Assembly (NCBI RefSeq): GCF_907164915.1
Contig: NC_061869.1
Coordinates: 48,047,771-48,111,770 of the forward strand
Origin: Impatiens glandulifera
Lineage: Eukaryota; Streptophyta; Magnoliopsida; Ericales; Balsaminaceae
DNA: 64,000 nt
Direction of reading: 5' to 3'
The notes beneath the pieces are model-generated. The model searched no databases. It was not told the DNA's origin and saw only the letters and a program-made list of their open reading frames with translations. Of this stretch, positions 35,349 to 46,693 are shown in pieces. The position numbers were made by a program, and so were the translations under genes. How positions within the stretch are numbered: the first letter of the stretch is position 1; each line of letters starts with the position of its first letter.

Positions 35349-36423
35349 CTCCTTAAACAAGAGTCTAATGTATGCTCAAGATTATATGAATCAAAAAATT
35401 AAGTATAATAATGATGTTGGACAAATACTTGAAGGATCCTGGTTTGGATCATTGAGAAAGCAACCAAACAAGTAATGTGACATTTTAAGAACAAAACATT
35501 ACATACTCATATAGTGAAATCGAATAGGATAGAGATCATTTGGTATATTGATTCGAGTTTTGTTGGATACTAAAACAATCGAAAATTCGTGCCACATCAT
35601 TTTAGTTTAAAAAATTAATTTTTGGAAGAGTGTTAAGTAGACACTCGAATTATTTCAAGTTGATGGCATAATTTATTAGGTGTTTTGTGGCATCAAATTA
35701 AAGAATCTGACTGCAAAATTTTGTCACGGGGTTGCAAATTATGAATGATATAGAAAGACCATTAAATTATGAATGATATTACGTGACAATAATTGGAAGT
35801 TCTTTTACTTTAAGAGTAATATGAGTTCGACTAAGTCGAACTATTTGGAAAATAAATAATTCATAATGTTTACTTATCTATTGAGCCTATTTGGACAAAC
35901 TCTAAAATTACGGACCAGTTCTCTAAATATTTGCTATCTGAGGTCTTTCATGAACATATTGTTCATATGGATATTGCATATTTAGATGATATACAGTTTT
36001 AGTGAGAGTTTGTATTGTGATGCTTGTATAGATAAAATTTGGAATTTATGTGCACATTAAAGAATCGGTTTCTAAAGAAATTAAAGATTTAGTTTGTAAA
36101 GAAATCAAGATTATAAAGTTATTTAGATTAATCTCTATAAGATATAAAGGAGGACCAGTTGGTATTAGACATGTTAAAGATCACACTACATGTTAATCCA
36201 CACTACACACCCATGTTTAATCTATGTAATTTGATTGTATTGACATATGTGACTATTGAGGGTTTAGTTACGAACTAATGTAACAAAAATTGCTTTAATC
36301 CTATGTTGATATAATTGATGGACGAGATTGATATAGATGTATTTGGAAATGTTAACAATATTTTGAGCTCTTAAGGTTATAATATACAATTGAAGGAAAT
36401 ATTATATGATCCAAGTGGGAGAT
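32235..36423. other. Interior of the eroded Copia element
   Basis: Very AT-rich, with no usable ORF. Apart from pol scraps near 35360-35760 it holds short repeated phrases such as ATCGGCCCAAAGGAAG (33690, 33985) and an (AT)n tract. Leader-like phrases near 34100 (TTGACATGACTTATTG) resemble those near 26110 in the neighbouring element. Confidence 0.6.
35251..35343. repeat. (AT)n microsatellite, about 46 repeats
   Basis: Uninterrupted TA dinucleotides across some 93 bases. Open frames through it (Ile-Tyr repeats) are artefacts of the repeat. Confidence 0.97.
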
Positions 36424-37018
36424 TCTTGGAATTATTTCTAATATTTGGGTAATATATATTATTTAATAATTGTATATTAGTTTTTACCATAATAAAGATT
36501 AAAGCCCAATTAAAGTGATCTATTAAAGTATAAAAGTTATGGGCTTATTTAGACATCTATAATAAATATGGGGACATATTTGTGTAGAACCAGAAATACC
36601 TTTTATTATTTCGTTGATGGGCCGAATAATAAATAGGTATATTAGGGCTAGGTCCCCAACCCATATAGATAACCTACCTAATTTGTTTCTCTCATCAGAC
36701 AAAAAGGTTTATTTTCATCTCTCAAGAACACTCATGAGGGCTATCAATATAGGGTTGGAAGACTTAAACTCCACCCACATCAGACATTCCGATTTAGGTC
36801 CAGATATAGAACAAGAAGATCCACATTCTGATCCAGGTCCAGATTCAAAACAAGAAGATCCAAGATCTAGAGAAGATCAAGAAGAATAGAATAACGAAGA
36901 ACAACTTAATGGATCGTTCTTCATTCAAGATCCAGGCATGTTTCCGCAATTACAGTTTATCTCAATTTATCGACATAGAATATATAGATTATAGACTTAA
37001 GGATTAAAAATTTTAACA
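36424..37018 (+). repeat. 3' LTR of the eroded element
   Basis: It aligns with 31620-32219 throughout, with the first two bases changed from TG to TC. It ends TTTTAACA. Confidence 0.85.
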
Positions 37019-38210
37019 AAGTTGTCTATTCTTATTAGAAGGAAAAAGAGGATATTCTTTAACACATAAATGATCACTGTTAAATGATCCTCCTTGTTCT
37101 CTTTCACAGGGAAAAACAAAACAGTCATATTTTAATTTTGTATTGTTGTGTCCCTCCCTTACCCTTGTAAGGGAACAGGAAATCCCGTAACAGGGTATCA
37201 TTTCTGTGTTTGACATGCCTTTTTTTTCTTTTCTTTTTTAAAATAAAATATCAACATAAGAACAAATTAATAAATATATCAAATCAATTTACTCTCATTT
37301 TAATTTATTTGGTTTATTTAAATTAGTCTAAGATTACATTTTAATATTAGGATGTAAGATGTGATTGTCTATAGTTTGATATCCTCGACTATATTCATAG
37401 TCAAATATAGTCCTTTTTAATATGATTCCCCCGAACATGGTTCCACGTCAATAGAAACGTCAATCTTTGAGTGCATTGTCTAATCTTGCATCATAGCTTG
37501 TTCTCGAGTGTCTGATTAAGTCCACGGTTGGCGCATCTAACGGTATTGATGATGTAACGTTGTTCTGCCTATATAAAAATGAGTTTGAATAGTAATTGTG
37601 TCGTATCTTTTTCGTTCCAACTCCGATTGTCGTGATTTCAATTACGTTGCGTTGATTTTTTCAAGTTCTTCAAATTTGTGTAATTGTAGTTTCCGATTAA
37701 TTTTTTTATTCTAAGTAGTATCTTATTTATAATAAAATTCAACTATAAAGTTCCATTACTACTTGCCTCTTAAATAAAATTTGGGAGTATAGAAAATGAG
37801 TGTTACACTTAAATTTTTTATTTATGAAGATGATGAAGAATTTAATTTATTATCAATAATACTTTGTCCATTGAGAAAAGGCTCCATGAATTGTAAAATG
37901 AGAAGACTCATAAGTGGCATAATAGACAATAATTTTGGAAATTATCTTTTAAGAGAAATTATTTAAGCCTAATTGGTATGTAATCAAGAATTTTCTTTTT
38001 GAAAGATATGTTTTGGAAATAAGGCACATACAAGTTATGTTAGTTTTAGATAATATACTTGGTTTTGAATAATTGGGTAACTGAATTCATGACGTTATTT
38101 TATACAACTTCTCAATTTTCTTTGTAGATGGCATATTGGCCATACCCATGATCTCATCCCAATTGGATAAGAATAGAAGCTTATGGTTAAGTATTAATTT
38201 ATAATGGATT
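37019..38210. other. No gene recognised
   Basis: AT-rich. A patch at 37430-37600 has higher GC and includes CTATATAAAAATGAG (37569-37583), which resembles a TATA box, but no downstream ORF supports a gene. Confidence 0.45.
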
Positions 38211-38275
38211 GAATGTGATTACATTCATATCAAACAATACGCAACGTATTGTTTGATATGAATGTAATCACATTC
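38211..38275. repeat. Perfect hairpin, 31-bp arms and 3-base loop
   Basis: The left arm starts GAATGTGATTACATTCATAT. The right arm, ending ATATGAATGTAATCACATTC, is its exact complement. The centre is CGCAACG, so only CAA is unpaired. The flanks (ATAATGGATT, AGCCATACTA) do not continue the pairing. Similar phrases (CATCTCATCCAATCCGATAA) recur on either side at 38150, 38300 and 38390, so it lies in a small repeat family. It could be a foldback transposon core. Confidence 0.95.
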
Positions 38276-38945
38276 AGCCATACTAAAGACCACACCTATC
38301 ATCTCATCCAATCCGATAATGAAAATTTTTTATGATTGAAGTCATCAATTTATCTTATTCTTGGGTATGTGGGTTAAAAAAAACACCTATTATATCATCC
38401 TATCCGATGATGAATTTATGATTGAAGCAATCATAAATTACATAATTATTTATATCATATTATATTATTAATATAACAAAATATATATAATAATGATATT
38501 ATTACAATATTAATATTCTTAATAATATTTTATTAGTAATATAAAGATTTAGCTCAAGTGACGAAGAAAATGATTATAAAATGTCAGATTCAATGTTATT
38601 TAAAATATTTTAAATTAAAACAAAAGTCAAGCATGCGAGATCACACTATTTTTTTACTAAGTGTTTTCCTTTTGTTATGGTGTTATTTTTTGAGATTGAA
38701 TAACTGAAGTTTGATTATCATTCTTAGCATAAAGAATAAATAAAATATCACCATGATTTAACTTATAAATCATGTATTGTTGCCATCACTTGATAGAGAT
38801 ACATCTCTTTATGGGCTTATTAGTAATAGATTTATTTGAAACATTTTGATTATTAATTTTTTTTAATTGGTATTAATTTTGTGAAAGTTGTTTTTTTTGG
38901 TAAATTAAAGCGTATTAAAAATATAATAATAACATATTTTTTTAA
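38276..38945. other. No gene recognised
   Basis: AT-rich sequence with repeated motif CATCCNATCCGATNATGA near the left side and nothing coding. Confidence 0.5.
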
Positions 38946-40130
38946 TCTATATATATATATAATAATGTTTAATTTTAAAGTGTTCGGATTGTCGGGTTAA
39001 GAATTTTGGTTAATTTAGATATATACTTAAGTCGGAATTTGGGTTGACACGTCCATAAACATAAAAGGGTTAAAAATAAAATTAAAAATATTATAGGTAT
39101 GTTTCAAACTTGCAACTTAATAAAACAAGTACAAACATTTAACTATCTATGCTAATAAGACTTTATATTTTTTAAATTAAACACTAAATTTGATAAACAT
39201 GAGATATTCTTAACAATATAAGTTCAACTTTGTAACTAACTAATCGAGAGTTGTGGTTAATTTGAATATATATGTAATAGTAAATTGATATTTGAGTCGG
39301 ATTTTGGGTTGACCCGCCCATTAAGTTAAAACGGTTAAATATAAAATTAAAATTATATATATATGTTTCGAACTTGCCACCTAACAAAATAAGTATAACT
39401 ATTTAACCAATTAGGCTAATAAGACTTTATATTTTAAATTCAACACCAAGTTTGATGAACGTGGGTTTTTCTTAACAATATAAATTCAACTTTCTAACTA
39501 ATTAATATATATATATAATAATAATAATGTTTAATTTCAAAGTATTCAGATTGTCGGGGTTAAGAGATGTGGTTAATTTGGATATATATGTGAGAGTAAA
39601 TGGATACTTAGGTCGGATTATGGGTTGACCCGCCCAAAAACTTAAAACAGTTAAAAATAAAATTAAAAATGTTATATGTATGTTCAAACTTGTAACATAA
39701 CAAAAACAAGTATATCTATTTAACCAATTAGGGTAATAAGACTTTATATTTTAAATATAACACCAAATTTGATGAACGTGGGACATTCTTAACAATATAA
39801 GTTCAACTTTTTACATAACTAATCTATATATAATAATGCTTAATTTTAAAGTATCCAGATTTCTGGGTCGAGAGTTGTGGTTAATTTGAATATTTATGTG
39901 AGAATAAATAGATATTTAGGTTGGATTGTAAGTTGACCCGTTCAAAAACTTAAAACGGTCAAAAACAAAATTAAAAATGCTATATGTATGTTTCGAATTT
40001 GCAATTTAACAAAACAATTACAAACATTTAACTAACTAGGCTAATAAGATTTTATATTTTAAATTCAACAACAAATTTGATGAACGTGAGAAATTTTCTT
40101 AACAGTCAACTTTTTTACTAACATAATAAA
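38946..40130 (-). repeat. Tandem array of SINE-like units, about 4 copies of ~290 bp
   Basis: Successive units start near 38946, 39240, 39508 and 39826. Each contains GTTGACCCGCCC-like, TTAAAACGGTTAAA-like and TATATTTTAAATTCAACACC-like phrases. Read on the minus strand, each holds a tRNA-like A box (TAGCCTAATTGGTTAAA) and about 30-35 bases later a B box (GGCAAGTTCGAAAC), the internal RNA polymerase III promoter layout of tRNA-derived SINEs. The units differ by point changes and small indels. Confidence 0.7.
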
Positions 40131-40261
40131 GACCATGATTCAAAATAATAAGTATTTATTAAATATTTTAAAAATTCTAATATTATATATAAAAGTATTT
40201 TTTAATTGTTTATCATATAAATTATATATATACATACACAAAATTATAAATATAAATCAAT

Positions 40262-40516
40262 AATTTTAAGGGGTATAGTGGTTGAAGTGTTAATGCTACA
40301 TAATAGATACCATGGTTCAAAATAATAAGTATTTATTAAATATTTTAAAAATACAAATATTATATATATAAGTATTATTTAATTGTTAGTCATATAAATT
40401 ATATATGAATACACAAAATTATAAATATAAATCAACAATCTTAAGTGGTCTAGTGGTTGAAGTGTTAATGTTACATAATAAAGGCCATGGTTCAAATCCC
40501 GCTAGTGTATTAAAGT
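40262..40516 (+). repeat. Two SINE-like copies on the plus strand
   Basis: The second copy is clear: A box TGGTCTAGTGGTTGAAG near 40446 and B box GGTTCAAATCCC near 40490, followed by GCTAGTG. The first, near 40268-40322, has the same phrase (GTGGTTGAAGTGTTAATGCT) but its B box is disrupted. Each is followed by the AAAATAATAAGTATTTATTA-type block or its remains. Confidence 0.6.
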
Positions 40517-40549
40517 GAAATTTTATGGTCACGGTATAAGATGTTCAAT

Positions 40550-41760
40550 TATAGTGGATAAATGTGAAATGAGATAGGCTGGTCAGTCGAAGTGAGGATA
40601 AGTAAGTCGGGTTGTTTATTGTTTATGGTTTTGGTTAATTGATGCAAATAAGGTAATGCTACGAGAAGTCGATTTAAAAATTGATGAGTGAGGGTAAAAG
40701 AGATTGGTAACATTGGAGATTGATTGATTTGACCGAAATAAAATTGTGTAAGGTCACACAATATGATAGGTTGATTAGGGTGTGGATAAATGTGAAATGA
40801 GATGGTTAGTTATCCGAAGTGAGGATAAAAAAGTCAGTTTGTATATTGTAAAATATGTGAGGAGACAGTCACTAGATAAGAGGTCAATTGGAGATTTGTG
40901 ACCAGAGTAAAAGAGATATGTGATGTTGGAGATGGTTGATTTGACCGAAGTGAAAGTATAAGATCACATATGAGAGGTCCATTATTGGGGTGGATAAATG
41001 TGGAATGAAATGCATGGTTAGCCGAATTGAGGATAAAGAATGTTGAGTTGTATTATTGTAAAATATGTTAGGAGATGAGTTGTTTGACGAAGTGAAAACA
41101 AAATCTCGAGATTATAGATTGATTGTGAATTGATGAATAAATGTGAAATGGGATGGTTAATTAGTCAAAGTGAAAGTAAGGTAACGAAATGAGAGGTCAA
41201 TTGGGATAGATAATTGTGGAATGAGATGTATGGTTAGCCGAAATGAGGATAAAAATGTCGGGTTGTATATTATAAAATATGTGAGAAGATAAGTTATTTG
41301 ATGAAGTGAAAGTAAGGTCTTCGAGAGAATATATGTCGATTGGGATTGGTGGATAAATATGGAATGAAATGAGTTTTGATTAGTCGAAGTGAAAGTAAGG
41401 TAAATAGATAAAGGTCGATTGAGAAAGAAATTGATATTGGTGGTTAAATATGCGAGAAGATTAATTGTTGACCGAAGTGAAAGTTAAAGTCACAAGATGA
41501 GATATCCGATTTGAATTGGTAGATTAATGTAGATTGAAATGGCTGACCAGTCGGAGTGTTTTAAAGTCACGAGTTGAGAGGTCGATTGAACATTAATGAG
41601 CTAAAGTGATGGTAAAAAAGAGATTAATAATGTTTTAAATTTTTGATTTTACTAAAGTTAAAGTGTAAGGTCACGAAATTAGAAGTTAATGGTAAAAAAA
41701 TATTTATGAGACATGTGAGAAGATGAGTTATTTTACTGATGTGAATAAAATGTAGAATGA
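40550..41760. repeat. Degenerate tandem repeat (GGATAAATGTGAAATGAGAT family)
   Basis: The phrase recurs near 40556, 40782, 40990, 41130, 41209 and 41349, each followed by a version of GGTTAGCCGAAGTGAGGATA and TTGTAAAATATGTGAGGAGA. Spacing varies from about 80 to 230 bases. There is no ORF. It is an old, decayed satellite. Confidence 0.75.
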
Positions 41761-42108
41761 GCATATTATATATATATATATATTTTATTTTAATAGTGAT
41801 TTTAAAAAAAATTGAAATATTAAATACATATGATTAATTTTTTTTTTTATAAATTTAATTTGTTTACATTTTTAATCTTTTGCATCTCACAAAATTTTTC
41901 CTCATTTTTAATTAATGAATTGAATGATAATTGAATAAATAGATAAAATAATATTTGATAATAATAAATTAAAAAAACGAAAAAACCTCTTTAAATATAT
42001 TTTCTCCATTAATTTCTTTTGATAAAATAAAAAATGATAATTAATAGGATGATAAATTATTGAAATAATAAAACAAAAAATTTGACATCACAAAAAACAG
42101 ACAAGTTT
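41761..42108. other. Upstream region of the L18a-like gene
   Basis: Very AT-rich with poly(A)/poly(T) runs and a short (AT)n. It probably includes the gene's promoter, but no specific element could be assigned besides the TATA box that follows. Confidence 0.5.
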
Positions 42109-42117
42109 CTATAAAAG
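42109..42117 (+). promoter_or_regulatory. Probable TATA box of the L18a-like gene
   Basis: CTATAAAAG lies about 30 bases before a pyrimidine-rich leader (GCGTTTCTCTCATTGTTCTC and on) typical of plant 5' untranslated regions. This is the only such arrangement upstream of the gene. Confidence 0.55.
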
Positions 42118-42139
42118 TATTCTTTACTCTTTAGAAAAA

Positions 42140-43067
42140 GTAAAATGCGCCAATCAGCGTTTCTCTCATTGTTCTCAACTTCCATTGACAGAGACTTCCT
42201 TGTCGTCTCTGTCTCCTCCTTCAATAGACCTTTTCTCTCTCGTCCTTTTGATCTGAACCTGACGCGGTACTATCAAGTCAAGGCTTCGCCGTTCAGCTTC
42301 ACCGATCAACAGTAATCTCTCTACACCGAGTTAGTTTGCTGGAGCCTGAATGTTTAAGTGTGTATTTCAAGGGCTTTGATTGTTTTTTCAGTTTCAATTT
42401 AGGTTTTCTCCATGCTATATTTATTTTCTGATCGAATAGTATTCGGTAGGAAGAGAAACCTGCTAATTTTACTTGTACATGAATGAGATTGGAATTTATG
42501 TATTATCCTAGAAATCAGCTCATTTTACTTCTGTATGAATTATGTTCCAAGATGTTGCTACCTCATTTTTCTCTATCAGTTTGAGAGTGGATTTTTCTTA
42601 GAGCAATTTGCTGATGGAAGACTTCTGGACCAATTGATGTTGTTGTCGTCCTCTTGTATAGCATAAAAGTAGTTACAGCTGTATTTTGGAAACCCTAGAT
42701 ATGGTTTTCAAGTTTAATTAAAAGCTTTCAATACTCATAAACATAAGATACATGAATGAACGCAAGATTTAACATGTCTCTATTTAGTAGATTTTAAGGA
42801 GTACACTTAATCCTATGTTACCATGTCTCTATTTAGAAGAGTACTCTAATAAACACTGTTTAAATGTGTTATAACAACAAATTGTTGGATCTCTCACGTA
42901 TCCAATCTTAGAACTAGTGTTTTTAGAGTTATAGATGAACTTAACAAATATTTATGGAAGATAACATTCTGAATTCTTTGTAGTTGAGTGTGTAATTATG
43001 ATTTGAAGCAGGTAACAAAGCACAGAGTAAAAAAGTAAAAGCTCAAAGTACCAGAAACACTCTGTAA
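42140..43067 (+). other. 5' untranslated region with a probable leader intron
   Basis: A pyrimidine-rich leader runs from about 42140 to 42311, where AACA/GTAATC could be a donor. GAAGCAG ending at 43011 could be the matching acceptor. The start codon follows at 43068. Leader introns are common in plant housekeeping genes. The exact splice sites here are inferred by eye. Confidence 0.45.
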
Positions 43068-45095
43068 ATGGAACCAGGTAACTGATTTTTGACAAATCCA
43101 TGCAATTGAAAATGTTGCGGAATTCTCTTTATATTTTGGGTTAGTTCTTTCTTGAAGAATTCAAGCGAACTAACAAGTTGAAGGATTGTTAATCGCCTTG
43201 TATTGGTGCATCTAGATTTGTGGTATTGAAAGCAATTAACAGAAAGGAAGAACATAAAAGTTGAAATAGAAAAAGACCCTAAAAGAGAAAAATTAGATAC
43301 CTCTTTTTAATTACAACGAAAGAATGAATGAATGAAACCCTTTCTGCTATAGATTATCACGTTTTAGATATTTTCTTGTTTATCTAAAGATCGATGCAAT
43401 AAGTTTTGGCTTATAAAGATGGGGAGTTGGGACAAAAGATTGATATTTCCATTTTTTAATGTGTTCACAAGTTCTGTTGTATTATGTATAATGTGCATAT
43501 AGGTGCAGAAACTGAGGGGAAGGTGAGAAATGGTCTGGAATTGGTGAAACATGTTGATTTTCTAGGGCCCTCAACACGTTACCATTCTGTGTTTAAAGGT
43601 AAAATTCTGTTTTTTCCATGACAGTTCTTATCCTTATTCTTTGTTTCAGTATATTCCCAGTTCTGGCCTATTTGGTAACAATCCTATATATAGACATAAT
43701 TATCCCAAATAGGAGAAATTGAGAAAATACCCATTTCTAGATAGATTTGTGCTACACATTTCTAGGGTTAATAGAATATGAGAACAAAAGAGAGATAAAA
43801 GAAGATGAGAGTCAACAAAGAACGTAGGGAGAAAGGCCAAGTTCAAACATTCTTCATCCACTAGATATGTTTCATACACCTAGCTATCTCTATTTATAAC
43901 CATAGAAAACACATTAAACTTGGTGGTCCTCAATAACCAATCAATCAGATGCCAAATGCACCCCTAGCTCAATCTAGACAAAAAAAGAGTCCTGATTGGT
44001 TGACATCCCCGACTATTCTTGGAAACTCTTCTCAAATCTAAATATCCCATACATTTCAGGAAGCAAATAACGCAGCGAAGTGGATGGTCAAACACTTTGG
44101 TTGACATGTTTTCTCACGTCATTTGAGATTCCCTTTGGATTTTACTATGCTTTCTCCGTTTTACTTTCAAAAATAAAATATCTCAAACCCTGATTTTAGA
44201 GGATATTAAGGTTATCCTTGAAATCTCCTCCAAAGTCTCAGTATCCCTTTCACTTTGTTCCTCACATAGAAATGTCTGATTTTATTTTAATAAACAGGGT
44301 AAAATATATACTAAAACAAAATGGTTATATATACTCGTTTCTAATTATGCTCATAATGTCTTATTTTTGCCCAAAAAATCTGATTTTGTTTTTTCACTTG
44401 AAATATTCATGCATAGAGATGTCTTGTTAATGACAGGGAAAGCAACAGATGCTGCAGATTGTGAAAGAGGCAAGTATATGCTCATTAAAGAAGCTGATGA
44501 AGAACTAGGAACATACGACAAGCCCCTACCTTGTTTCGGCTGTGGGATCGGGTGGTTCTCGTGAGTATAATAATCCCTTTTTTTCGTTTTTTATTATGAT
44601 CTAATTTAACAATAAAACTGTTCTTCTTATCTTGTAGATTTCTGTTAGGATTTGTATTTCCTGTTTTGTGGTATTATGCGACTTTACTCTACTTTGGAAA
44701 TTACTATCGAAAGGATCCTAGGGAGCGAGCTGGTCTTGCTGCGTCTGCTATCGCTGTAAGTTGTTGTTCTTCGTGTGTTTTTTCTTTAAGTTTTCTATTT
44801 TTGGATTCAATTAGTTTTGGAACAAAAACATTAGTACACTACATTAATGAACAATAAAAACTGGCACTGGAAATTATTTCTTCACTAACCAGCAGTAAAA
44901 AAAAATTCAGATTATTAATTTTTTCTTTACTATTAATATATGTAATTAAGAAAGTATTTCTTTTTTCTTTTTGTTTAGAAAGTACTGATTTTATTAGAAT
45001 TGAAATTCCTTATAATTTAATTCCTTGTGGAGAAATCAACAGAATAATGATTTTGAAGAAATAAATTATTTGTTTTTATTATTGATTAAATTATA

Positions 45096-45184
<89 letters not shown>

Positions 45185-46087
45185 TTAAATTATTATTGAT
45201 ATGACATATGTTTTTGTAATATAACTGAACTATAAATATAGAGTAACAAATTGAACTTGCATTAGTTAATTTAAGCTTGTTTGTTCTTGTTTTTTATTTT
45301 AAATTTATTTGGCTTTATTTAAAAAAAATTATTTGATAAAAATATGGGTTATTTGAGTTTTTTTTTTTTTTTAAAGATCAATGATTAAAATGTCTTTTTG
45401 TATTTAAAACATAACTTTAATAAATTATCAAAATTCCTTCTAGTGGAAATATGTTTCATTTTTCTCGTTACTCAGTTCAATCAAAATACTAAAATATTTT
45501 TTATATTTTATTTTATGTAAAAAATATATTTTATTATTATATATTATTAACTTTTAATTCTTTTTTAATTTATATAAATGAGTATTAAAATAATTCAAAT
45601 CCATTCTAATGATTTCCTTAGTTTTACACTTTCTCTATTGTTTGTATGAGTGATGTACATTTTCATACCAAGAGTTAGAGAGAATCATGATCCAGAAAAA
45701 ATCAATATATAAATTTTCACTTTTGATGATTTTAGTATGGGATGACAGACTGTGATCAAATAACTTACATTTGTAAATATATATATATTTTTTTGGTTAT
45801 TTGAGAATTTTGTTGAAAATTTATATATTTTATTATATTTCTTTTTAATCATCAAATTATTTAATTTATAAATTAATTTTTTTAAAAAAAGATTTACTTT
45901 ATTTTTATAAAATTTAAATATAAAATAAAATTACAGTAATTCAATTAAATAATTTATTTATTTTATGAATGAAGATTTAAAATTAAAATTGGATGACATG
46001 TATTGTGATAAAAGAATTGATTTTTTTTTTCAGGCATCGGCGTGGTCAGTTATGTTATTAATTGTTGTAGCCATTATTATACTATAA
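43068..46087 (+). CDS. 60S ribosomal protein L18a-like membrane protein, five exons
   Basis: Exons are 43068-43077, 43503-43598, 44437-44560, 44638-44755 and 46034-46087. All introns are GT-AG and the phases fit, giving 133 residues. The start ATG lies in a 10-base first coding exon whose final G completes a Gly codon with exon 2. After a polar N-terminus come HVDFLGPSTRYHSVFKGKAT, YMLIKEADEELGTYDKPLPC and the signature CFGCGIGWFSFLLGF. A first membrane helix follows, then YFGNYYRKDPRERAGLAASA and a second C-terminal helix ending VVAIIIL. Plant proteins annotated as the L18ae family share this layout. Despite the name, they are small two-helix membrane proteins rather than ribosomal proteins, and their role is poorly known. 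It is the only gene here that appears intact. Confidence 0.9.
45096..45182. repeat. (AT)n microsatellite in the last intron
   Basis: About 43 dinucleotides lie within intron 4 of the L18a-like gene, far from both splice sites. Confidence 0.97.
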
Positions 46088-46693
46088 AGCTTGATCAATC
46101 TCTCCAATGGCTTCTGCTCTTCTCATGGCAACTTTCTTTGAAGATGGATTCCATTATTAAAACATTCAATTCAACATGAGTTTTAGCAGCTGTCCAAGGT
46201 ACACACATTAGTCATACATATACGACTCATAACATGAAAATTAATACACAATCTAATATATATGTTATTTTTGTGATATACAAATGTGTATATTTATTTA
46301 TATATTATTCCATAAAAAAAAATTCTGGATCTATTAAGTGACGAGTTCTTCACAAACATGACAAATGTATGTTTCTCATGTTCGATTTTTACTAAAAGCG
46401 CTTAGTTAGTAATGAATGGGTGAGTGAGGCTATGAGGGTCATCCTAGTTTTCTACGTTAATCCAAACAAAAAAAAAAGTAAAATTAATTTAAAAAAAAAT
46501 GCTATTTAGTTAGTCTTTCAACAATTTTCAAAATTTCAAATTGGACATAGTAGATTTGGAACACAAATGATGGTTTTTCTAAAATCCTGTTTTAGTTTAA
46601 GCAAAAATTATGGAGAGAAAAATTATTTAATAGGAACATTATTTAAATTTTCATAAAAAAAGGGCAAATGTTAGAAAACAAATATTATATATT
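46088..46693. other. 3' untranslated region and downstream flank
   Basis: The first 100 or so bases after the stop (GCTTGATCAATCTCTCCAAT and on) probably form the 3' untranslated region. No unambiguous polyadenylation signal was chosen. The rest is AT-rich without features. Confidence 0.5.

Larger units (their letters stand above)
31620..37018 (+). mobile_element. Old, heavily eroded Copia element
   Basis: Two direct repeats of about 600 bp (31620-32219 and 36424-37018) frame 4.2 kb of very AT-rich sequence. The left repeat ends TCTAACA and is followed by primer site TGGTATCAGAGCC. Before the right repeat lies AAGTGGGAGA, a polypurine tract. Interior scraps match the neighbouring element at 24763: near 35360-35400 the reverse transcriptase segment and near 35500-35630 the RNase H segment are recognisable but without an open frame. 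The flanking five bases (AATGT, AAGTT) are not identical. Confidence 0.88.

Noticed and set aside
35127..35475. ORFs rich in Ile-Tyr on both strands
   Set aside because: They are translations of the (AT)n tract and have no independent support.
40440..40516. A tRNA gene
   Set aside because: Same reason: internal promoter boxes without a cloverleaf, and repeated nearby.
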